A DNA stretch of 64,000 bases from Sweltsa coloradensis (taxonomy: Eukaryota > Arthropoda > Insecta > Plecoptera > Chloroperlidae). The stretch covers positions 186,001 through 250,000 of the forward strand of contig JAMZAV010000433.1 in the NCBI GenBank assembly GCA_024449915.1. The letters are read 5' to 3'. Below are positions 37,732 to 48,073 of this stretch, piece by piece. Each line of letters starts with the position of its first letter. Position 1 is the first letter of the stretch. Below the pieces are notes generated by a model. That model made no database searches, had not been told where the DNA came from, and worked only from the letters and a program-made list of their open reading frames with translations. Both the position numbers and the translations under genes were made by a program.

Positions 37732-38470
37732 ATTTCATCTTGCTTCTGTTTGAGCCTGTAAGGACCCTATATTAAAGCTTGGGAACCTGAGAGCTCTAAC
37801 AAACATCAGACAGATCAATAAACCGAACTATTAAGGGGGCGGTTAAAGAGGGGCTGATACTGAAATCAACAATACTTGGGGTAAGCCCTGAATGGGGGGC
37901 TTCCGATCACCACACGAAGATGACACCAAATACTCGAACTACGATATTGCATATATCCCCCTTTTTCTTTCTTTGACTTTGTCAAGAGTTAGTCGTCCCA
38001 TCTTTCACGCCGTGATAATCTTGTTGAGAACAACACCGGTCAGAAAGAGTTTGCTTTAAACTCTTCAATAGTTTCCATTTTCAACGTAGCATTTCCTGGG
38101 TGAAAGCTTCAAGTTCAAAACAATATTATCTTGTCATAACATAAATACCCTCAAGCTCAGATGTCATGCTATAATGCTTACCTGAGACTGACGAAACGCT
38201 GACCTTCTATGATATTAAGAAATTCCCTAACGAAAGTTTGTATAAAATTGTAAAACATACATTTTGTCATAGGGTATCTTTAAAGAGGAGAGCTTGTGCA
38301 TAACCTACATCAGTTGGTTTTGCAATTTCTCCCAAATGTGTAATTACTTGCTTCTAGCTCTCTATGCTGGACTAGTTACGAAGCAATGCCACTTAATACG
38401 CAAATAGACGAAGAATAACACACAAATACAATATTACAAAGGTGAAACAATTTTAGAGTAGGTCTGGTTT
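37732..38470. other. Anonymous DNA
   Basis: No gene or recognised repeat. Confidence 0.5.
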
Positions 38471-38569
38471 AAGATCATGATGTTTTTTGGACTATACACT
38501 ACTCAAAATAAATATCGTAATCTTTGTTTTATTTTGAGTAGTGTATAGTCCAAAAAACATCATGATCTT
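38471..38569. repeat. Perfect hairpin, 42-bp arms, 15-nt loop
   Basis: Left arm 38471-38512 begins aagatcatgatg and includes actatacactactcaaaat. Right arm 38528-38569 is its exact reverse complement by eye. The inner part is compatible with a tiny Tc1/mariner-like or foldback remnant, but no family can be fixed. Confidence 0.9.
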
Positions 38570-38597
38570 ACACCAATACAACTTGCAATGAATTATT

Positions 38598-38768
38598 TGG
38601 TGGAGGTGCCGGGTAAGAAAAATAAACATTTTCCTAGCGCCGCCTTCTCGTCACCAAGGTCACTTAATCATGCTGTATCATCCTTGTTGAAGAGGAGTGA
38701 ATCGTAGTAAATGTTTTATCGTGAGTTTGGACAGACGGACGATCAGAAAAGTAATCCTTACATGGAAG
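38598..38768 (+). mobile_element. Type-1 TGGTGGAGGTGCCGGG-family repeat
   Basis: The motif is complete at 38598-38613. The body includes gtatcatccttgttgaag, ttttatcgtgag, gacagacggac and cagaaaagtaat in the type-1 order, with several deletions relative to 19760 and 33378. It lies 28 bp from the perfect hairpin. Confidence 0.75.
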
Positions 38769-39689
38769 ATTCTCGGCTTGAAAATCAAATCTGAGGGGAC
38801 GCTGAGCTTGGCCCAACTTAAATGCGCGCACTCAGGTGTAGATGATTTCTGCTGAACGGTTGGTAATATCATTACCAAATTTTGCATGAATGTTAATAGA
38901 GTACTTTTATATTGATATCCGCAATTGGTTTAAAAAATTAGCCTTAAAGATCCATTGCGAGACATAAGTCCAAAACGAAAAAATGGGAAATCCAAAACAT
39001 GGATTTTAATTCTGGAAATTCCCACCAAACCATTTATCTAACGTTAAAACCTAATTAACCTGCGCGTTCATATTGATTTAAATGTTGATATCCAGTAGGC
39101 AAATTTTAGTTTAAAATAATGTACACTTGGAATAAATTCCCGAAAATGAGGTGGACAAAATGGAGTAAACTTCGATGATTTCACTTTTTTTAATTCAAAA
39201 TCAATGAATTAATTTAGGAATCCGCGTACTGCATAGCATAGATGTATTCTTTATTAAGTTTTGTGTGAAATTTGATAACGGTGTTCTAAACAGTTTACCC
39301 GGATTAAACAGAAAGCTGAGCGCCTAAACTCGTCTCCGCGCCAGCCTCAGCGACTCCTCTTAAGGCACTTTCCACAGCAACTAACAATCGGAATTCAAGA
39401 TTATTATAAATTACAAGAAAACTGGTATAAGGGAAAGCATAATTTTCTAAGATTAACTGAACTTGGAAGATTGTTTGTGTTTGGAAAGAATGGATCCAAT
39501 TTCCAATATCAAAATTTCTTTAAAAAAATCTATTATTTAAGATTTTTCTGCGAAAAACACATTTTACAACTATTTTATAAGTGAGAAAGCTAGTATTCGG
39601 CGAAATGCTCACTTAGAAAGCATATAATAAAATAAAATAAAAATGATTCGGTTAACGTAATACGACGATCCCGTTTGATCTGCCAAAAA
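38769..39689. other. Anonymous DNA
   Basis: A+T-rich, no gene supported. Confidence 0.5.
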
Positions 39690-39930
39690 TCTCCGCAGGT
39701 TTGATGCGTTGTTTTGCAAGTGCGTATCCGCGCCTGCACGCATGCAGACACGCACTCACTCTGCATTCACACTCTGAGCGACCAATCAGGTCGATATCGC
39801 CGAGGCGAGACCGCGACCGAACGGCTTTTAAGTTAATTTCAACTCAAGTAAAGGGGGGCGTTTTATTTGCCAGATGCTCTTCTATACGTTTCACCTGTTG
39901 ATTTACAAGCCGAGAACGTTCTCGGCCTCG
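39690..39930 (+). promoter_or_regulatory. CpG-rich, promoter-like stretch
   Basis: This interval is clearly less A+T-rich than its neighbours. It holds a CCAAT box within gaccaatcag (about 39780-39789) and an 18-base perfect palindrome GCCGAGAACGTTCTCGGC at 39909-39926. The palindrome centre, aGAAcgTTCt, fits the heat-shock element pattern nGAAnnTTCn. A 117-codon plus frame begins 43 bp downstream. I see no strong TATA box. Promoter function is inference. Confidence 0.3.
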
Positions 39931-39968
39931 GCACTGAATCTCACTTAAGAGTTAATACGTCTTAGAGT

Positions 39969-40322
39969 GTGAACACTGAACAGCTAATCTGTGTTCTCAT
40001 TGTAAACTGCTTTGAATACAGAGTAGACTTGTTCATTGGGTGGGGGGGTAATATTCATGCGAAGACACGTTTTCGGGCTCAACTTCTAAAAGAAGTCGGC
40101 AAAGACCCGCGAAGGACTCTCCAAGCATTTATAACTACGGTAAAAACTCACATTTATGGTTCAAGTTTATGCGTTCCCCTTCGTTATAAAGCGGACCTAT
40201 CAAAGTTTTCTTTGCAATATGTTGGGTTTTGTAAACGAATTGATGACATCATAAACATCACTTTACATTATTTACCATGCATGCAAATAATGAAATATCT
40301 CCCAAGATATTACAGTTGTTAG
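39969..40322 (+). CDS. Unrecognised 117-codon ORF, doubtful
   Basis: The longest non-repetitive host-like frame in the window. The product would be basic, with several Cys and no clear membrane segment or signal peptide. Residues near the middle (LLKEVGKDPRRTLQAF) read like ordinary protein but I recognise no family. Its position just after the promoter-like stretch is the main reason to keep it. It could equally be chance. Confidence 0.2.
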   Translation: MNTEQLICVLIVNCFEYRVDLFIGWGGNIHAKTRFRAQLLKEVGKDPRRTLQAFITTVKTHIYGSSLCVPLRYKADLSKFSLQYVGFCKRIDDIINITLHYLPCMQIMKYLPRYYSC

Positions 40323-41529
40323 GTTTTATTACACTTAGCAGTGTAACTTCGTTAAAATTCAGTGGGCTCACTCAACGAGGCGTAAGTAGCAAAAACCTTA
40401 ATTTTACTTTACTCAACAAATAATTACTTAAGTGTTGTTATTACTTTGTTCTGCGTTTTGATTTCTTTCGAACGCACAAATTTTCAAAACAATTAAATAA
40501 ATATTTGTCACGAAAACCCCAGATAGAAGTCTGTGTCTTTTTTCTTCGAGTTTTCATGAAAATTGTTCGTTTCTTTTGCTACTACACGACGAACGAGTTT
40601 ACCGATGTTAAGTAAAATTTTACCAGTAGCAGTCCAACTCTAAAAAAATCCAGAAAATTCGTACGATAAATAAAAAAATAGGAAAAGTGAGTTTTCGTGA
40701 GAAATATTCTTTCGACCGTGCCCAGAAACATTGATTGTCGAAGTTCAGAAATTTGTAAAATTATTTCAAAATGTTATTACGATCGGAGTAGCCGCTTGTC
40801 CGGTACAGAGTAGTAGTGTTTATCGTTCTTTTCCCCACTATCCTCATAATGTTTACCTTGTTAGCCAGAGTAAATAACCTACTTGAACGGAACGTCAAAC
40901 AAAATTCCCAGGGCACCTATATAGAAAGCTTCGGCTGAACGGTTCGCCTAGTTGTCCCCGGGTGTCCGAACTCACACTCGTCATGGTGTTCTGTCACCAC
41001 AGCAAGTATATTACTTACTATAAGTCTAGATATTAGTTTATGATATTTCACTAATACAAAAAAGAGTTCTCTTCATAAAGATAAATTTATTTCATCCAGT
41101 GAGTGTTCAAAGGAACACGGTATAGATCTCCAGCATATTCCAACCCAAAATCCAAAATCCAACATCAAGAATCAAGAATGAAACAAAATGTGCTTATATT
41201 ATTAACACGACTACCGTTTGGTTCCTGACTCTCGGCCATACACAGCCCAGGAAGCAACTTCCTCAAGTCGTAGTATACAGTTCGTAACTTCTTGTTATGG
41301 TGGGTTTTAGCACCAAGTTGGTCGTGACCTAAGGTGCTCATCTTAATTAACCCACATTGCTCGCCTTCCTGGGATGTGCTCTTTAGTGTTCGCAGCTGGA
41401 ATGTGACCCAAGTTACTACAGCTTTAAGTTGGTCTAGTTACAAGAATCTGTTTCACTGTCTTTCTTCTAGGCGGACAAGTAAACTAGACGGTTACAGAAC
41501 TTGACTCGGAAAACAAAGTTCATTTAAAA
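40323..41529. other. Anonymous DNA
   Basis: No gene or recognised repeat. Confidence 0.5.
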
Positions 41530-42165
41530 GGCTATTGTACCACCTCTGGCCGATAATTTGAAAGTCGGAGAAACATGTCTGAAAAGTTTGCTGAATGAAA
41601 GAAGGCCTTTAAAATAACAGAAAAAAAATTGTGAATTTTTTTGGGCGGGACATAACCTCACTTTTGGAAATTAGATTTAGATTTTTGGACAAAAGTGTAA
41701 TATACAAGACTAGTTCAAAATTAAATTTTGAGGATCGGTTTTCTGGACATAGTTTCTAAACACCTTTAGCTATTACTTGACTATAGCTAAAATAGTTTTC
41801 TGAAAATAACAATTGGCGTACGAATTTTTTTGTCAAACGGTACAAAACTCGTATTTGTACCGTTTGAGAAAAAAATTCGTACACCAACTGCTATTTTCAG
41901 AAAACTATTTTAGCTATAGTCAAGTTATAGCTAAAGATGTTTAGAAACTATGTCCAGAAAACCGATTATCAAAATTTAATTTTGAACTAGATTTGTAGTG
42001 TACACTTTTGTCCAAAAATCTAAATCTAATTTCCAAAAGTGAGGTTATGTCCAGCCCAATTTTTTTTTTTTTTCCTGTTATTTTAAAGGCCTTCTTTCAT
42101 TCAGCAAACTTTTCAGACATGTTTCTTCGACTTTCAAATTATCGGCCAGAGGTGGTACAATAGCG
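41530..42165. mobile_element. 636-bp foldback element, copy 1
   Basis: A nearly complete palindrome: left arm from ggctattgtaccacctctgg at 41530, right arm ending ccagaggtggtacaatagc at 42164. The arms meet at a 7-nt loop (41847-41853) with the inner stem gtacaaa/tttgtac. Mismatches between arms are few. No coding capacity. The family is shared with 62369-62935, where TTAA flanks both ends, the target preference of piggyBac-type transposases. Here the left flank holds TTAA two bases before the element and the right flank runs directly into a type-1 repeat. Confidence 0.9.
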
Positions 42166-42350
42166 GCTCAGCGCGGCAAAAGAAGCGACAAATAAAATAT
42201 AAGCATCACTTTTCTGTTCGTCCGTATGTATGTGAGCGTGTCACGTTGCATGATTAAAACTGAACACGACGTCCGGTTAGCACGTGAATGTTTTTATTAT
42301 CATTGCCCCTCAACACGGATCATACAGAATGTTTTTGGTGACCTTGGGGA
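42166..42350 (-). mobile_element. Type-1 family repeat, partial, abutting the foldback element
   Basis: Minus-strand type-1 body: a cttttctgttcgtccgta block, then gtgtcacg, gaacacgacg, and the cctcaacacggatca block near 42310. The end motif is absent; the sequence leaves the family near ggtgaccttggggatacgg. Its outer end lies exactly at the right end of the foldback element, so one was probably inserted at the edge of the other. Confidence 0.65.
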
Positions 42351-44460
42351 TACGGGGGAGTGACTAGTCCATCAGAAAAATAAACATTCATTACTGTACG
42401 CGCGAACGGGCAACAATTCTCTTCCACAATCTGTAGATTAAGCACCTATCCGCATCCCCCGTATTTTTATTATAGCTAAATAAGTTTTGCAGTGAGTTCC
42501 AAATTTCGCAGGTTCATTCATTCGTTATTTAGTAAGTTGTTACTAATAATTTTTGTTTCTTGTTTCGTGTAAAAAAATCAAAAAAATCACAAACGATTTT
42601 TCAAAGTAAATTGCTCCACTCTTAACTCTTATTTGTAGTTGTAGCTACGATAACCTACTTCGTTATCAGCTCTGTCCGGCCATGGCGCCTAATCTTGTTC
42701 CTTCTCATCGTCTGCAACTGCTCTGTATTCCACAGGGTCGGGCGGCGCGATCACCATCCTTCTTGGGGCGTCGCGACGCCTCCCATGATTTACACCGACC
42801 CCACTTCTTGTTAACAAAACGACGTTCATTGTCAGATCGTAGAGCACGTTGTTAGCGAGATATATTGGAACCGAATCCTTGAAATATAACACTTGCAATA
42901 TTCTCGGATATCTATGTTGTTACGCGTAATGATAGGGGGTGATGTTTAAAAAATGTCACGGGAAATCGATTCTTTCCGTTTTTGACAGAGACTTTAGATT
43001 CTCTTGTCCCATCAACTATGTTGATATTTAACATCCACTTGTTGTTTTAAACCGAAGGTCACATCAACCAGGAATTCAAACTCATCTTCTATTACTCATG
43101 ACGTCAGTACTAATGGACGGACTTCTTGGAGGATAGTAAGCTTATCATGTAAAACCAGCATTTCTTTCCAGGCAAATGAATAATTTACTAGCTACTCCTT
43201 CTTCCACTAGGATTTCTTCAATCGTGTAGTAGAATAACATTATTTTCTAAACAAATCTGTGCCACGGGTATCCCAAGAAAAATTCAAATACGTATCTAAG
43301 TTGTATATTATTATTTCATGCAGTGGAAAAAGTACCCAAGCAAATTAGTTTGTAGTTTTAAGTTTTACTCCTAAATTGGACAGGACTGCAATGTTGCTAT
43401 TGACATAAAAAGGGGGTAAATTTCCCTTTTTATTTCCCCAAAAATTAATAACTATACTAACAAGTAAAGAGAGACAGTAAAAATCATCTAATAATTATCA
43501 AATTAAGTGTTTTAAACATGTAATAGCAGATTTTGTTAGCAATACACTCTCAGTAATAGTTATAAATTAACTATAAATTGATTTATGCCTCAATTTATTT
43601 ATAATATTTACAATTGACACTTTCGTCATATATATAGATACAATATGTAGCCCTTACACGAGTAAAATGCATGTCTTGATATGACTTCAATATTTTAATC
43701 TGAATCAACAAAATATGTGCGAAGCATCATTTTGTGTTAATCAATACAAACACACACATTCATTGCAATAGCAAAAAAATCCTTGTATGTAGCAATTAAG
43801 ATGAAGACATACGTGGTTTACACCCCTCGCCCTCTTGAGTGATGCCCCAGTGACTCTATGACCCGGTTCAGCCCCTAATAGAATTGATTCCCGTCCGAGG
43901 TGATGTTATGTCTAAGACCTTGCACTAAGGGTGCACGCCGCGTGTAACGGGGCACTAAGAGGGGCCCAGGGGAGTAAACACCGACGACAAATTGCCTGTT
44001 AAAAGAGATTGTCGCAATCAATGGAGAGAGTAGCCAAGCCGGAGATACTTCGAGTTCGCGCTCGAAATTATTAAGACAAAATGTTTAGGATTTTGTTTTT
44101 GTTTTAAATACGCAAATATGCAAGGATATCACTTCATACAAACACAATCTGTTCTTTACTTAATGTTGTAAATAAATAACATATGTCTGGGTCGAACATA
44201 TCTTTAGCCTCAATAAACACCATTCTCCGAACGCATTCTCGATTCTGAATAAAAATATCTCTCCTTGTCTTAAAACATTTATAAATTAAAATGAAAATTC
44301 GAGAAAATTCGTAATTGATATAATTATACTTGAACTAAATAGTACTCTTCTACTTTGGGTTTAGAAAGATGATGCAGAGAGTTCATTACCCTGAGCAAGA
44401 TGAATAGTGCAGAGTTGTTTGGAGGCAACGTTATGCCCGGTCTATGGTAATACATGGAAT
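42351..44460. other. Anonymous DNA
   Basis: A 69-codon minus frame at 42689-42898, with a charged C-terminus (EYRAVADDEKEQD), lies in a locally G+C-rich patch but matches no family I know. A CpG-richer interval at 43830-44070 contains the small inverted repeat ttcgagttcgcgctcgaa (44049-44066). The rest is A+T-rich. Confidence 0.45.
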
Positions 44461-44530
44461 TACTAATATGTAAACAGTATTGTGGTAATATTATGTACTA
44501 ATATGTAAACAGTATTGTGGTAATATTATG
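44461..44530. repeat. Tandem duplication of 35 bp
   Basis: Two identical units beginning tactaatatgtaaacag, at 44461 and 44496. Confidence 0.9.
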
Positions 44531-45672
44531 TAATATTGAGTAGCTCTGGCCAAACACGTACTGATGTTTACTAGGATTTGCTTTGTGCCGCTAGCGTAGT
44601 GGTCTGCTAAATTATCGCCCTTCGTTCCCATTGAGCACCAAGGCAGAGAGGAAGAGATCTAATTAGCAAATACGCGACAGCAATAATACATAACTGAAAA
44701 TCAGACTGTTTCTGCTTAAGTCGTAATGTGATCGATAGAAAATTGAATCAACAATACACTCCACATTGAACTGTAATATTATATATTTGTGTTAGTAACA
44801 TTGCTCTTTAGGTTATAAATCGCACTAATCATACTTTTATACGAATTGATTACCATTTTTTGTTTAAATTTATCACAGAAAGATACTCATTAGTTCATAC
44901 TGAGAGAGCTATGTATGTATTTGTAGAGATGAATCAGTAAAGAACTAACTGTTAAGTAGTGTGATTTCCGAAATAAGAGGATGACTTTTTCCGAGGACGA
45001 AGTGTTGAAATTTATACCTTGAAATAGAATTGAAAAGAGCATGAAATTCTGGACTTTTTCTCGCAAATAACGAATTTTACTAGTTTTGTAAGATACGTCT
45101 CAGTATTTAATTGAGTCGTGTAAATGCTAAAATTGTCCTCTTTATTAACGACAACTTACTTAAATCGAAATGTTCATTGAATTCAAGTTTTGGCAACTCT
45201 CCTGTTCAGCCAGCCGTTCATATAGCGCATAATGAAGATAAGTTGGAATTCAACCAATTCTGAACATTTGACTTATGACCATTAAAGGCTGTAACCTAAA
45301 CGAATTTTTATCTTCTTCATTAAATTCCGCAGTCTGCCTTGGGAGTTCCTCAGTCAATCAAACCATCCCACGTAATTAATCTAAATTATTAATTATCTCC
45401 TCTTAATTAGCGTGCTATTCACATGGGAAGGGTGTTGGCTAGACGGTGAGATTGCAGCCAGACCTGTGCTTGCGACGGGAGTAATTTAAAACTGTGCGAT
45501 TGGTCGGTGTTAATGGAGTTGTATAGGTGGCTTCCTGGTCTTGACAAGAGCCACTTAAGAGCAAGCGTCCCCATCATATTCCTGCCTTTTGTGACGCTCA
45601 CGATCAAGATAGAGCCACTTACGACGTGCGACGTCGCGACGCCGCGTAACACAGCACGCGACGAGAGAGATC
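44531..45672. other. Anonymous DNA
   Basis: A+T-rich until about 45600, then a CpG-dense lead-in (gacgtcgcgacgccgcg near 45630) to the 31-bp array. Overlapping frames at 45419-45707 have no recognisable domain. Confidence 0.5.
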
Positions 45673-46292
45673 ATGAGTGGTTGATGACGCTACCCGAGAA
45701 CCCATGAGTGGTTGGTGACGCTACCCGAGAACCCATGAGTGGTTGGTGACGCTACCCGAGAACCCATGAGTGGTTGGTGACGCTACCCGAGAACCCATGA
45801 GTGGTTGATGACGCTACCCGAGAACCCATGAGTGGTTGATGACGCTACCCGAGAACCCATGAGTGGTTGATGACGCTACCCGAGAACCCATGAGTGGTTG
45901 ATGACGCTACCCGAGAACCCATGAGTGGTTGATGACGCTACCCGAGAACCCATGAGTGGTTGATGACGCTACCCGAGAACCCATGAGTGGTTGGTGACGC
46001 TACCCGAGAACCCATGAGTGGTTGATGACGCTACCCGAGAACCCATGAGTGGTTGGTGACGCTACCCGAGAACCCATGAGTGGTTGATGACGCTACCCGA
46101 GAACCCATGAGTGGTTGATGACGCTACCCGAGAACCCATGAGTGGTTGATGACGCTACCCGAGAACCCATGAGTGGTTGATGACGCAACCCGAGAACCCA
46201 TGAGTGGTTGGTGACGCTACCCGAGAACCCATGAGTGGTTGATGACGCTACCCGAGAACCCATGAGTGCTAGATGACGCAACCCGTGATTCG
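45673..46292. repeat. 31-bp satellite array, 20 units in perfect register
   Basis: Units start every 31 bp from 45673 to 46262 without any indel. The unit is atgagtggttgatgacgcta followed by cccgagaaccc. Nearly all variation is one A/G site in gttg[A/G]tgacg: units 2, 3, 4, 11, 13 and 18 carry G. Unit 17 and the terminal unit share acgcaaccc. The last unit is diverged and continues into cccgtgattcgaaccca. The 31-bp period is not a multiple of 3, so the overlapping minus frame (68 codons) is incidental. Confidence 0.97.
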
Positions 46293-46310
46293 AACCCAAG
46301 GCCCTGGTTT
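46276..46310 (-). other. tRNA-like B-box sequence at the array end
   Basis: On the minus strand the sequence ttgggttcgaatcacgggtt contains ggttcgaatca, one base off a perfect pol III B box (GGTTCRANTCC). It lies exactly at the junction of the last array unit with flanking DNA. No convincing A box is seen upstream on that strand. It may be the remains of a SINE from which the array unit grew. Confidence 0.4.
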
Positions 46311-46495
46311 CTCACAGATTTTTATCCCGGGATCAAACGAATGGTTTTCCATAAAACATGTTAACTTTGATCAATTAGTCAATAAAAAACATAGCAATCA
46401 ATTCTAAATATGTGTTAATATGTGTGAGCAGCTTTAATATGCTACCTAATCTTTTGTAAGAATTCATATTTTTATTCACTTGATCTCTACCATAT

Positions 46496-47470
46496 TGTCA
46501 TGTTTGGGGTAGTTTCTACCCTTTATAATGGTCTTACATGGTCTGTTTCTTATGCCAAGTGATTTGCGGTCTTTTGTTGACAATGGTGATTGACACACTT
46601 CTTAAATAAGTTGGATTATGACAACAATGAATTGGAATGTGCCGCATAGGCAGTTACATAACTTAATTGGAACAAAACAGTTGTCGTTTAATTTAGGAAA
46701 TAATGCAGACCTTTCAATAACATAAGATTGCCGAGTAGTGGTGACGAGGTTGAGGGGAAGGGACTTAGGCCCTAGAGACGTACAGACTGGAGCCCTGGAG
46801 GGGAAAAAGTCGGGAAGAGTCTAGGGGAAGCTTCTTGGTGGGCGATGTGCGATCGGATCGGGAGTGACATTCTGACCAGCAAACACACAAGTTGTCTCCG
46901 GGGAAGAGTTAAATGTGTTTCCGACAAGGGCATTAATAACGTTGGGTAACAAATGGAGATGGACAAAGACCTGAAGGAAGAACAATAAGAGAGCGAGTCC
47001 AGGAGTGCCAGGAGTCCGGGCGAGACCGAGAGGCGGCAGCCGACCCAAGTGGCGAAGAGAGAAGATCTGGGGCGAGTCATCCAGGGATCCGGGTTTCGAG
47101 ACATCGTCACTGACAAAACCAGGGTCCAAATGGAATAGTGTAAGCTAATGATTTCATTACAGTAAGGGACGTAAAGTCAGGGGACACGAACTCACGTTCA
47201 GTCGGGTAAGATGCATGCACCCAGCTGATAGGTAAGATTAGGTTATCAAATTGTTAAATACATGTGCTCCTTCTTTTGTTGAAACCATTTTCTTGTTCAT
47301 GTTAAACCTCCTAATACATGTCCTAGAAGTCTCACCCCGTTTATCCCTATCGATCTCGGTCCCGTTGGGAAGATTAGCCTGTGTAACAAATAACAGCTAC
47401 TTCCCCAAAACAACATTTACTTTGGTGAATACATCCATACCAAAGGGCTAATCAACCTCTCAACGTGACA
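46496..47470 (+). repeat. 5' LTR
   Basis: 975 bp. It begins TGTCATGTTTGGGG and ends CTCTCAACGTGACA. It is nearly identical over long blocks to the 3' LTR. Minus-strand frames inside it (46772-47129) are incidental. Confidence 0.95.
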
Positions 47471-47490
47471 TGGTGGATTTGGCGCCTAGG
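47471..47490 (+). other. Putative primer-binding site
   Basis: TGGTGGATTTGGCGCC begins at the first base after the 5' LTR. Starting with TGG fits pairing to the 3' CCA of a tRNA. I cannot assign the tRNA. A second TGG start (tggcgcc) lies at 47480. Confidence 0.6.
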
Positions 47491-48073
47491 TTGTATATGT
47501 TTAGAGCATTTATATAAAAGGTATTAAATGGTTTTGATGGGTTTTCTGACGTGTGTTAGAGGGGGTTTTTTAAAAAAGTGGGTTCGCATTAAACATAATT
47601 AGTTATGTTTTATGATTATATTGAGTCGTTATGTGCTTAAAACTCAGTTTCATAATGTTTGTATCTGTATGTGATAGCAAACATAATTGGTTTATTTTTG
47701 CCCAAACATAAATCGTTTTATAGCAGATGTGGCAAGGTTGCACTGTTTGTTCGTGGCAGACTTGCTATCGCCGTTAAATGCTGACTAGTGTGTATCAGTT
47801 TCAAGGTCCGTGTCTTAGCATGCTTTTGGGTCCGAGAGCGATGAAAAATTGTTTCCACTAGTCGAGATTGTTACTATTTGTTACTATGCGTCTCAATACC
47901 TGGGGGGGGCAATATTATCTTGCCTTGGGGTGCTATGGTTTTTTTTATTTTTGTGTATAAAACAAAGTTATTTTGAGGTCAAAAATTTACCAGAAAGTTT
48001 GTGTTTGTTCGTTCTAATTTTTCTTGTTTTGTAGTAAACAAAGATTTAGGAATAATTTAAATTCCTCCTGTTA

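Noticed and set aside
42689..42898. Minus-strand C-terminal exon (EYRAVADDEKEQD end)
   Set aside because: The sequence looks somewhat protein-like, but no acceptor site, upstream exon or known family supports it.
44586..44645. tRNA-like gctagcgtagtgg
   Set aside because: The A-box-like part is good but nothing resembling GGTTCRANTCC follows.
35941..46292. Possible CRISPR arrays
   Set aside because: The 51-, 75- and 31-bp arrays are head-to-tail tandem repeats without unique spacers, and the context is eukaryotic.
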